Source: Bacillota bacterium
Lineage (GTDB): Bacteria > Bacillota > DTU030
Assembly (NCBI GenBank): GCA_012841005.1
Contig: DUVO01000277.1
Location: forward strand, 1 to 5,020
Length of the DNA stretch: 5,020 nt
Reading direction: 5' to 3'
The translations under genes were made by a program, and so were the position numbers. Under the pieces are notes generated by a model that saw only the letters and a program-made list of their open reading frames with translations, had not been told where the DNA came from and did not search any database. The number at the start of each line of letters is the position of its first letter. Position 1 is the first letter of the stretch. Shown one piece after another: positions 1 through 5,020 of this stretch.

Positions 1-605
1 GGCCAGATGGAAGGCTTGGCCTCCAGGTAGGCTTGGCGCTCTTCCAGGGAGCTGACCATCTCCTCCAGATTTTCCCGGTAGGTATCCAGCTGCATTTCAA
101 TACTGTTTAAACTCTCGGCCACAGCAGCAATCTGGGCGGGAGTCTGTTCCCTGCGGAAATCCCCGCCCCCCCTGGCCAGGGTTACCCCGGGCCCTGCAGC
201 CATCACGACAGCCTTCCGGGGAGCATCATCGTCGCTGCCCCGGGAAGCCAACTCCACCGCCTCCCGGTCTTCCTTTTGACCCGTCGAATCCAGGAGTTCC
301 CGCACCTTGATTTCCAGTTCATCTAACTCAGACAGTTTCTCCTGGAGCTCTGTTGCCTGGTCGGCCAGGTTCTCAATCTCGCCCTGCTGCCTCTGGCTCG
401 TCTCCCGGAGTTGGTACAGCTCAGGCAAGTATGATTTGACCCGTTCATAATCCCAATAGGAATAACAGATAAAGAGCAAGATACCAGCTAACACGCAGCC
501 GCACACTTGAATCAGAATGCGGGGGAGGCGGAAACGATACACAGACCCTTCTGAATGGGGGATTATCATAAGGGTAAAATACCCTTTTTTATCCTTTGCC
601 GACAT
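1..605 (-). CDS. M23-family peptidoglycan metallopeptidase, N-terminal part (cut by window edge)
   Basis: The minus frame opens with ATG at 605-603 and stays open for 201 codons to the left edge, so the stop lies outside. Residues 10-29 (YFTLMIIPHSEG, then RFRLPR) match the cytoplasmic start typical of membrane-anchored M23 peptidases. Residues about 29-50 form one hydrophobic membrane segment. Residues about 55-107 and 155-195 are rich in E, Q and L with heptad character, suggesting a coiled coil. The last residues seen (YLEAKPSIW) are the usual lead-in to the LytM/M23 domain, whose zinc ligands (HxxxD and HxH) would lie off the window. The family cuts peptide cross-links in peptidoglycan outside the membrane; some members are inactive scaffolds, and that cannot be judged here. 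The ribosome site AAAGGCGGTG lies just before the ATG. It follows the DUF4446 gene after 132 bases. The family call is strong; the specific role is unknown. Confidence 0.82.
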   Translation of the reverse strand, partial: MSAKDKKGYFTLMIIPHSEGSVYRFRLPRILIQVCGCVLAGILLFICYSYWDYERVKSYLPELYQLRETSQRQQGEIENLADQATELQEKLSELDELEIKVRELLDSTGQKEDREAVELASRGSDDDAPRKAVVMAAGPGVTLARGGGDFRREQTPAQIAAVAESLNSIEMQLDTYRENLEEMVSSLEERQAYLEAKPSIW

Positions 606-737
606 GGGTTCACCGCCTTTAGGACCAGTAAAAGGGTTGTTTACGACAATCCCTGTCATTGTTACAAGTTGTTCCGGCAGCTCTAGCTATAAAATGTTCG
701 ACAATGACCTGGTAATTCCTGCCGACCTTCCCAAAAT
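606..737 (-). promoter_or_regulatory. Leader region of the M23 gene with dyad symmetry
   Basis: This 132-base gap separates the DUF4446 stop from the M23 start. It contains an 8-bp inverted repeat, GTCATTGT at 655-662 and ACAATGAC at 701-708, with a 38-base loop. It also contains a shorter imperfect hairpin at 634-653: on the minus strand GGGATTGT pairs with ACAACCC with one bulge, followed by TTTT. The second could act as a weak terminator or attenuator between the two genes. No good -35/-10 pair was found. Both structures are seen in the sequence; a regulatory role is inference. Confidence 0.3.
697..704 (-). promoter_or_regulatory. Possible Spo0A box upstream of the M23 gene
   Basis: The minus strand reads TTGTCGAA, an exact match to the core binding sequence known for the sporulation regulator Spo0A. 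It lies 92 bases before the M23 start codon and overlaps one arm of the inverted repeat at 701-708. Control of a cell-wall peptidase by Spo0A would make sense in a spore former. However, an 8-base match is expected by chance fairly often and no Spo0A gene is in view. Confidence 0.25.
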
Positions 738-1253
738 TCACTGTTTTTTTGCCAGGGCCTTCTGGATGGCCCTCCTTTCTTCATCGGTAAGGTGATAGGT
801 AGAAACACCCCTTTGCACCGGCTTGGCATAGATGCGTGATTCATTTCTACCATACAGGCTGCTTAAAACCACACCATCCCCTCCCTGGTCCAGGAGGGCT
901 ACGGCAAAGCTAAGGTCACTGCCCATGTCGGGAAAGGCGTTAAAACGCACCACGCCCAGGTTTTGTATGCAGTACTTCAAGTTTTGTTCTAACTTGTGGT
1001 ACTCCAGTTCCAGTTCCCCCACCTGTTCCAGGGCCAATTGAACATTGTCAAGATGGGTAAAGAGGATCTCCTCCAGGCTTTTACCTTCCCGTAACCCCCC
1101 CAATAACTGCTTGTACCGCCTGTTCAACAATACTACCCGCCGCAGCAGATAAAGATGGAGGAACAATGATAGTAGCAAAAGGGCAAGAATAACAAGCAAT
1201 ACACCCCGGTCCTGAAACACAGCGGGAAGGGCAAGGTCCCCAAATAATGGCAT
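738..1253 (-). CDS. DUF4446 family membrane protein
   Basis: This 171-residue protein has a short N-terminal tail, one strong membrane helix at about residues 17-38 (VLLVILALLLLSLFLHLYLL), a basic stretch (RRVVLLNRRYK), and a soluble domain. The region about 55-95 is charged and helical, probably coiled coil. The C-terminal half carries the hallmark run of the DUF4446 family: NLGVVRFNAFPDMGSDLSFA, then a GDGVVLSSLYGRNESRIYAKP-like core and an LTDEERRAI tail. The family is common in Clostridia next to parAB and envelope genes; its biochemical function is not established. The ATG start is preceded by GGAAGGTGAG at good spacing. It lies 56 bases after the cysteine desulfurase stop and 132 bases before the M23 gene, all on one strand, so co-transcription is likely. 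No catalytic motif is visible. Confidence 0.88.
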   Translation of the reverse strand: MPLFGDLALPAVFQDRGVLLVILALLLLSLFLHLYLLRRVVLLNRRYKQLLGGLREGKSLEEILFTHLDNVQLALEQVGELELEYHKLEQNLKYCIQNLGVVRFNAFPDMGSDLSFAVALLDQGGDGVVLSSLYGRNESRIYAKPVQRGVSTYHLTDEERRAIQKALAKKQ

Positions 1254-1309
1254 CTGTTCTCACCTTCCTTATCAAACACGACTGCTTTTGGCACCATTTC
1301 ATTTCGTCC

Positions 1310-2455
1310 TCAGGCCTTGGCCGCAATTTCCCCAATTGCCGCCACGGCCAAATCTATGTCTTCTACTGTGTTGAAATAGCCCGGACTGAGCCTCACAGTT
1401 CCTCCTTGTGCCAGGGTACCCAGGGTCCGGTGGGCATCGGGGGCACAATGTAATCCTGAACGGCAGGCAATCTCAAAGACCTGGTCCAATATTACCGCAA
1501 CCTCTCCGGGATCATAATTTCTAACGGTAAATGAAACCACCGGTGCCTGCCGGGCGCTGTCCTTGACGCCATACACTTGGATACCCGGTATGGTATTTAG
1601 ACCCTGGAGCAGGCGCTCAAGCAGCTTCTGTTCGTGCTCCCTGATCCTCTGTATACCCTCTGCCAGGAGAAATTTTACGCCGGCACCCAGGCCGGCAATT
1701 CCCACGGCATTAAGGGTTCCGCTTTCATAGCGGTCCGGGAAGGTTTCCGGCTGCTGGAGGGAATCAGACTGGCTGCCGGTCCCCCCCTCAAAGAGGGGAC
1801 GTAGCTTCACGCCGGGGCGAATATACAAACCCCCTGTACCCGGCGGGCCGAACAGACCCTTGTGGCCGGGGAAGGCCAATAAATCTATCCCCATCCCCTG
1901 GACATCCACAGGTAAAACGCCAAGGCTCTGGGCCGCATCAACCAAAAAGAGCAGTTTATGGCGCCTGGCAATTCTCCCCACCTCTGCCACCGGCATTACT
2001 GTTCCTGTAACATTGGATGCGTGGCTGAGGACTATTAAACGGGTGTTCCCCCTGATTTTTTCTTCAAGCCCTTCGATGGGGAAGGAACCATCCCGTCTGC
2101 AGGGCAATTTGGTCGTCTCCACTCCCCATTCTTCCAAGGCCTTCAAGGGCCGCACCACACTGTTATGCTCCATGCTGCTTGTAATAACATGATCTCCCGG
2201 AGACAAAGAGCCCTTAATGGCCTGGTTGAGGGCGAGGGTCGCATTGGCGGTGAAAATAATATGGGCCGGGTCCTCGGCGTTGATCAATTGGGCCAGCAGC
2301 TCCCTGGTTTCCGTCACTACCCGCCCGGCAGCGACGGATAACCGGTGCCCACCGCGCCCCGGATTCGCCCCATATTCCCGCAAATACCTTTCCATAGCCT
2401 CCAACACGCCCTTGGGTTTGGGCCAACTTGTTGCCGCATTATCTAAATAAATCAC
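1310..2455 (-). CDS. Cysteine desulfurase family protein (class V aminotransferase fold, PLP-dependent)
   Basis: This 381-residue protein is of usual length for the NifS/Csd-like branch. Enzymes of this fold take sulfur from L-cysteine as a persulfide on an active-site cysteine, releasing alanine, for Fe-S clusters, thiolated tRNA or other uses. Visible residues: N-terminal YLDNAATSWPKP; His97 in SMEHNS, which stacks on PLP; Asn148 in HASNVTG; Asp173 and Gln176 in VDAAQS; Schiff-base lysine Lys199 in FPGHKG; YESGTLN at 243-249; the catalytic cysteine Cys337 in RSGLHCAPDAH; and Arg355 in RLSPGYFNT, which holds the substrate carboxylate. All key residues are present, so it looks active. The overall pattern fits the family often named after Enterococcus EF2568. 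The start is GTG at 2455-2453, chosen because it gives the canonical (M)IYLDNAAT beginning and has AAGGGCGG 7 bases upstream. Selenocysteine lyase or another desulfurase role remains possible. No scaffold partner (IscU/SufU) is in view. Confidence 0.92.
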   Translation of the reverse strand: MIYLDNAATSWPKPKGVLEAMERYLREYGANPGRGGHRLSVAAGRVVTETRELLAQLINAEDPAHIIFTANATLALNQAIKGSLSPGDHVITSSMEHNSVVRPLKALEEWGVETTKLPCRRDGSFPIEGLEEKIRGNTRLIVLSHASNVTGTVMPVAEVGRIARRHKLLFLVDAAQSLGVLPVDVQGMGIDLLAFPGHKGLFGPPGTGGLYIRPGVKLRPLFEGGTGSQSDSLQQPETFPDRYESGTLNAVGIAGLGAGVKFLLAEGIQRIREHEQKLLERLLQGLNTIPGIQVYGVKDSARQAPVVSFTVRNYDPGEVAVILDQVFEIACRSGLHCAPDAHRTLGTLAQGGTVRLSPGYFNTVEDIDLAVAAIGEIAAKA

Positions 2456-2462
2456 CCTTTAT

Positions 2463-2470
2463 CCGCCCTT
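2463..2470 (-). promoter_or_regulatory. Ribosome binding site supporting the GTG start
   Basis: The minus strand reads AAGGGCGG, 7 bases before the GTG at 2455-2453. No ATG lies close in frame, and the next methionine codon is residue 21, inside the conserved N-terminus. The site therefore decides the start of the cysteine desulfurase gene. Confidence 0.6.
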
Positions 2471-2484
2471 CTGCGAGAGTTTTC

Positions 2485-2498
2485 GCCGGGCACCCGGC
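2485..2498. repeat. Inverted repeat, 6-bp perfect arms
   Basis: GCCGGG and CCCGGC are separated by CA. Neither strand has a T-run after it, so it is not a standard terminator. On the minus strand an overlapping alternative pairing exists: CGGGCA with TGCCCG, loop of nine bases. It lies 30 bases upstream of the desulfurase GTG start, just before its ribosome site. Confidence 0.35.
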
Positions 2499-2630
2499 CA
2501 ATGCCCGCCCCCTCCATTTAAAATTCAATCCCCCAGTGGATCCATATCACATACCAAAACCGCAGCTCCCACGTAACTCATCCTTATTTATAAAGGGTTC
2601 CACCAGTTCCCCGCAGAGCATTCTTTCCTG

Positions 2631-2654
2631 CCCGCCTCCTCCCCATACCCGCCC
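2631..2654 (-). other. G-quadruplex-forming motif
   Basis: On the minus strand the four G runs are GGG, GGG, GGGG and GGG with loops of 1, 3 and 7 bases. This fits the usual G3+N1-7 rule. The G-rich strand is the sense strand for the surrounding genes, so an RNA quadruplex in a read-through transcript is possible. Formation in the cell is not shown by sequence. Confidence 0.4.
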
Positions 2655-2919
2655 TCCGCAGGGAGAACAGGGAGCGAAGCCAGAAGTGCTTTCTGTGTGG
2701 TCTCATTAGCCTGCCGGTGCCGGAAATAGGCGCAGGGGAACTGCTCCAACTCAACCAGAAATTTGCATACTATTCCCCAAGCGGGTAAAATATACCCCCC
2801 CTCACCTTTAACCCCGGGGGCTGTGACCGCGAATCAAAGGTCAGATGGGTTTCTTCCTCCTTTACCACGGCAGCACGGCTTCCGAAAGGAATCAGGTCTC
2901 TTTACAGCGCCCCGCCCCA

Positions 2920-3786
2920 TCAAGAGTAACTTATCCCCAGCAAGCGGCAGATCCGTTCCAGATCATCTTCGGTATAGTATTCTATCTCAATTCTTCCCTT
3001 CTGCTTGCCGGGCCTGATCTGCACCTTTGTCCCCAGGTTCTCCTGCAGGGATGACTCCAGGGCCATGATGTATGGTTCTTTCTCCACCGGCCTCTCCTTC
3101 CGGGATTTGTTCCCCGCCTTTAAACGCTGGACCAGGGCTTCCGTCTCCCGCACCGATAAACACCTTTCCACCACCAGCCCGCAGGCCTCCAGCTGCTGCG
3201 CCGCCTTTTCCAGGCCCAGCAGGGTCCGGGCATGGCCCATGGAAATTGTTCCACGTGAAACATAATCCTGTATTTCCGGTGGGAGCTGCAGGAGTCGCAG
3301 TATATTGGCGATGTGAGACCGGCTCTTCCCAATGCGCTGCGATAATTCCTCCTGGGTCAGGCCAAATTCATCCAGCAACCGCCGGTAGGCCGCGGCCTCC
3401 TCCAGGGGATTTAAGTCTTCCCGCTGCAGGTTTTCGATCAGGGCTATTTCCATCATTTCGCTGTCACTGAAGTCACGGATAATGGCCGGGATAATCTCAA
3501 GACCGGCCAATTTGCAGGCCCGCCACCGCCGTTCCCCGGCGACCAGCTCATAACCCCCGATCACATCCCTTACGACGACCGGCTGTAATACACCGTGGAG
3601 GGAAATAGAACGGGCCAATTCTTCCAGCTTATCCTCGGAAAAATCCTGCCGCGGCTGAAATTTATTGGGCCGGATATCACTGACACGGATCTCGATAACA
3701 CCATCTTCCTGGACAGATTCATTTTCGGAAAAAAGGGCTTGGAGCCCCTTTCCCAAACCCCGCTTAGTATTCGCCTTCTTCGCCAT
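2920..3786 (-). CDS. parB: Chromosome-partition protein ParB (Spo0J-like), CTP-dependent DNA clamp
   Basis: This 288-residue protein has the usual ParB/Spo0J length. ParB loads on parS, slides as a CTP-bound clamp, spreads along nearby DNA, recruits SMC and stimulates the ParA ATPase. The N-terminal RGLGKGLQALF (9-19) is the conserved ParA-contact tail. The CTP-binding ParB/Srx domain spans about 30-125, with GVLQPVVVR at 65-73, GERRWRA at 84-90 and ENLQR at 118-122. The parS-reading helix-turn-helix region is about 140-190, with LTQEELSQRIGKSRSHIAN and then GTISMGHAR. A charged linker (223-237) leads to the C-terminal dimerisation domain with KGRIEIEYYTEDDLERI. The ATG at 3786-3784 lies inside the end of parA, a 23-base overlap that suggests translational coupling; AAGGAAG precedes it. 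Its own gene carries a parS site at codons 175-180. In spore formers Spo0J also affects sporulation through Soj. Confidence 0.97.
   Translation of the reverse strand: MAKKANTKRGLGKGLQALFSENESVQEDGVIEIRVSDIRPNKFQPRQDFSEDKLEELARSISLHGVLQPVVVRDVIGGYELVAGERRWRACKLAGLEIIPAIIRDFSDSEMMEIALIENLQREDLNPLEEAAAYRRLLDEFGLTQEELSQRIGKSRSHIANILRLLQLPPEIQDYVSRGTISMGHARTLLGLEKAAQQLEACGLVVERCLSVRETEALVQRLKAGNKSRKERPVEKEPYIMALESSLQENLGTKVQIRPGKQKGRIEIEYYTEDDLERICRLLGISYS
3247..3262 (+). other. parS: parS centromere site inside parB
   Basis: The plus strand reads TGTTCCACGTGAAACA, a full match to the Firmicute parS consensus TGTTNCACGTGAAACA. It is bound by ParB and marks the origin-proximal domain for segregation and SMC loading. 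In parB it covers the last base of Tyr175 and codons Val176 to Thr180, in the segment just before SMGHAR. B. subtilis likewise carries a parS site within spo0J. No second CACGTG core was found in the window. Confidence 0.95.
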
Positions 3787-4540
3787 TCTCCATCACTTCC
3801 TTTGCCAGATCATAATAGACTTCCGCCCCCTTACATTTTGGATCATAGAGGATAACAGGCTTGCCGTGGCTGGGTGCCTCACTTAAGCGTACGTTGCGGG
3901 GTATGATGGTGCAGTAGACCTTATCCCGGAAAAAGCCCTTAACCTCTTCCACTACCTGGATGGCCAAATTAGTACGGGCATCAAACATGGTCAATAAAAC
4001 CCCTTCGATATGAAGGTCCGGGTTCAAGTGTTTTCGCACCAGGCTGATAGTGTTCATCAGCTGGCTTAAACCTTCCAGGGCATAATATTCGCATTGGATG
4101 GGGACTAAAGCCGAATCAGCAGCGGTCAGGGCATTGATGGTCAAAAGACCCAGGGAAGGGGGTGAATCGATCAGGATAAAATCGTAACCATTTCGGACCT
4201 TCTCCACGGCCCGTTTCAGTTTTAACTCCCGGGATATGGCCGGTACCAGTTCGATTTCCGCCCCGGCCAATTTAATTGCTGATGGCACCAGTTCGAGCCC
4301 CGGGATTTCCGTCGGCAAGATCGTTTTCGCCAAATCTAAATCTTCGATCAGCACATCGTAAATGCAGTGCTCGAGCTTATTTTTATCAATTCCCAGTCCA
4401 CTGGTGGTATTCCCCTGGGGATCTATGTCAATAACCAGGATCTTACGGCCCAAGAGGGCCAGGCAGGCGCCCAAATTAACAGTTGTGGTTGTCTTCCCCA
4501 CCCCTCCTTTCTGATTGACGACGGCCATTACCTTCCCCAT
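3764..4540 (-). CDS. parA: Chromosome-partition ATPase ParA (Soj-like)
   Basis: This 258-residue cytoplasmic ATPase belongs to the ParA/MinD family. ATP-bound dimers bind DNA non-specifically and are released by ParB, driving origin segregation. In B. subtilis Soj also acts on DnaA. The deviant Walker A motif is KGGVGKTTT at 11-19, with signature Lys11 and Lys16. The switch I run DIDPQGN is at 38-44 with Asp40. Walker B is FILIDSPPSLG with Asp125. FDARTNLA carries Arg189 and RNVRLSEAPSHGKP carries Arg218; both match DNA-contact arginines at the same numbers in Soj. It lacks the N-terminal helix-turn-helix of plasmid type Ia ParA, as expected of chromosomal forms. The ATG start follows GTGAGGTGA at good spacing. 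It is the first gene of the parAB pair and overlaps parB by 23 bases. No key residue is missing. Confidence 0.97.
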   Translation of the reverse strand: MGKVMAVVNQKGGVGKTTTTVNLGACLALLGRKILVIDIDPQGNTTSGLGIDKNKLEHCIYDVLIEDLDLAKTILPTEIPGLELVPSAIKLAGAEIELVPAISRELKLKRAVEKVRNGYDFILIDSPPSLGLLTINALTAADSALVPIQCEYYALEGLSQLMNTISLVRKHLNPDLHIEGVLLTMFDARTNLAIQVVEEVKGFFRDKVYCTIIPRNVRLSEAPSHGKPVILYDPKCKGAEVYYDLAKEVMENGEEGEY

Positions 4541-4811
4541 AAAATCACCTCACCATCGGTTCCCATACTGACATGTACAGCGCAACTATATACAAATTCA
4601 ACACCGTCAACCCAGTTCCTTCTCCAGAAAAGGGTATTAGACAAGGAATATAAAAGGAGATGGCCCCGGGGATACTGGAACACCATACCAACTGCCCTTT
4701 TCCCTTCTGGTACATGGCAGCAAAGTGTGGCGATGGGGCAGGATCCCCTGGTGCCGGGTAAGACAGAAGGCCCCATTAAAACGTAAGATTCTTTCCTTTT
4801 TATTGGACTAA
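4541..4811. other. Upstream region of parA, no gene supported
   Basis: This stretch lies between the parA start and the divergent plus-strand promoter. An 82-codon minus frame (4776-4528) overlaps the parA start but has no ribosome site and no family features, so I do not call it. The stretch should hold the parA promoter. A near-hairpin, minus strand CCTTTTCTGGAGAAGG, lies at 4622-4637. I see no parS or good DnaA box here. Confidence 0.45.
4585..4610 (-). promoter_or_regulatory. Tentative parA promoter
   Basis: The minus strand carries TTGACG (4610-4605) and TATAGT (4590-4585), each 5 of 6 matches to the sigma-A hexamers. It is about 45 bases from the parA start. The spacer is only 14 bases, shorter than the usual 16-18, so the pair may be fortuitous or need an activator. 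Confidence 0.25.
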
Positions 4812-4820
4812 TGTTATAAT
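4812..4820 (+). promoter_or_regulatory. Extended -10 promoter element, divergent from parA
   Basis: TGTTATAAT matches the extended -10 consensus TGnTATAAT exactly, in an AT-rich setting. The -35 region 17 bases upstream (about 4792-4797, TTTCCT) is weak, which is usual for extended -10 promoters. Transcription would start near 4827 and run rightward into the unrecognised reading frame. Confidence 0.55.
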
Positions 4821-4854
4821 AAATTAGTTATGGAGTTTCCGGGGGATAAATAGG

Positions 4855-5020
4855 TTGGCGCAAGAACAAAAGATAGTCCTCGGAGGATAAATACACACCG
4901 TCCTGGGTAAATTCAAGAGGGCCTGGAAAAGAGCGGTTGTTTACCCTACGTTTATTAAGCTCGATGAAAGGTTCAATACGGTAGTGATAAAGCAGCTGAT
5001 AGATAGGATAAGCATCATGA
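4855..5020 (+). CDS. Unrecognised reading frame, runs off the right edge; start unclear, one in-frame stop
   Basis: From a TTG at 4855 the plus frame reads MAQEQKIVLGG, then TAA at 4888-4890. The same frame continues open for 43 codons to the edge, including VLGKFKRAWKRAVVYP and then LDERFNTVVIKQLIDRI. This basic, hydrophobic-patterned peptide looks protein-like, but I do not recognise a family. The other two plus frames soon hit stops. After the TAA the first ordinary starts are GTG at 4984 and ATG at 5017; GGAGG at 4882-4886 sits close to an ATA at 4891. Possible readings: a short leader peptide followed by a gene, a gene broken by a nonsense change, or a real gene that begins at 4984 or 5017. 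It lies behind a good -10 element, divergent from parA. Confidence 0.3.

Larger units (their letters stand above)
2456..2919. other. 464-base gap between parB and the cysteine desulfurase gene, no convincing gene
   Basis: No frame here has both a good start and recognisable protein features. On the minus strand one frame is open from 2833 to the TAA at 2590-2588 (about 81 codons) but has no ATG or GTG near its beginning. The only usable start is a TTG at 2749-2747 without a ribosome site, and the peptide resembles nothing I know. The low stop density may simply reflect GC content. The gap also holds a G-rich stretch (2631-2654), a compact hairpin (2485-2498) and an AT-centred dyad (2783-2797). 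No clear T-tailed terminator follows parB, so read-through into the desulfurase gene is possible. It may hold a promoter, a small RNA, or decayed coding sequence. Confidence 0.5.

Noticed and set aside
571..590. Plus-strand stem AGGGTA-AAA-TACCCT followed by a T run, terminator-like
   Set aside because: It lies within the M23 codons for KKGYFTL, where AAA AAA GGG TAT explains the T run; no plus-strand gene ends there.
2588..2833. Open minus-strand frame in the gap after parB
   Set aside because: No ATG or GTG at its beginning and no recognised homology; open length is within what GC-rich sequence gives by chance. Kept only as a comment on the gap.
2798..2919. Possible riboswitch after parB (GAGACCTG and paired segments)
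   Set aside because: No complete conserved core of cobalamin, SAM, TPP, ydaO or other class could be traced on either strand.
2931..2939. DnaA-box-like TTATCCCCA
   Set aside because: One mismatch to TTATCCACA, single copy, and inside the parB C-terminal codons; not evidence of an origin.
2845..3054. Plus-strand frame beginning MGFFLLYHGSTASER, faintly like a CbiX-type HGS start
   Set aside because: It runs antisense into the well-supported parB 3' end, is only 69 codons, and lacks any further chelatase motif.
4528..4776. 82-codon minus-strand frame upstream of and overlapping the parA start
   Set aside because: No ribosome site at its ATG, no family features, and its end runs across the parA ribosome site and start; it is better read as parA leader.
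4367..4786. 139-codon plus-strand frame opposite parA and its leader
   Set aside because: Shadow of the strong parA coding sequence in the opposite strand; no motif or ribosome site.

Overview
This window reads as part of the chromosome-partition locus of a spore-forming, moderately GC-rich Firmicute of the Clostridia (a Moorella- or Desulfotomaculum-like organism). That placement is inference from three things. The ParA and ParB proteins are very close in layout to Bacillus subtilis Soj and Spo0J, including the same residue numbers for key ParA residues. A DUF4446 membrane protein lies next to a membrane-anchored M23 peptidase. A canonical Firmicute parS site is present.

All five confident genes lie on the minus strand and read from right to left. 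From the right: parA/soj (3764-4540) overlaps parB/spo0J (2920-3786) by 23 bases. A 464-base gap without a convincing gene follows (2456-2919). Next come a class V aminotransferase-fold cysteine desulfurase family protein with a GTG start (1310-2455), a DUF4446 protein with one membrane segment (738-1253), and the N-terminal two thirds or so of an M23-type peptidoglycan peptidase (start at 605, running off the left edge). A perfect 16-bp parS site (3247-3262) is embedded in the parB coding sequence, so the locus encodes ParA and ParB and also carries the centromere they act on.

To the right of parA, 4541-5020 holds the parA leader and a divergent plus-strand promoter (extended -10 at 4812-4820). 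This promoter leads into an unrecognised reading frame that runs off the right edge. The frame is interrupted by one in-frame TAA, or else starts further in, so it could be a leader peptide plus gene, a decayed gene, or a gene whose true start is near the edge.

Together, parA, parB and parS form a segregation module. The desulfurase, DUF4446 and M23 genes look like a co-directional group of sulfur-transfer and cell-envelope functions, and whether they share transcripts with parAB cannot be decided from sequence alone. No mobile element, CRISPR array, tRNA or rRNA was seen. I found no convincing new system. The least explained stretches are the 464-base gap after parB and the interrupted frame at the right edge.
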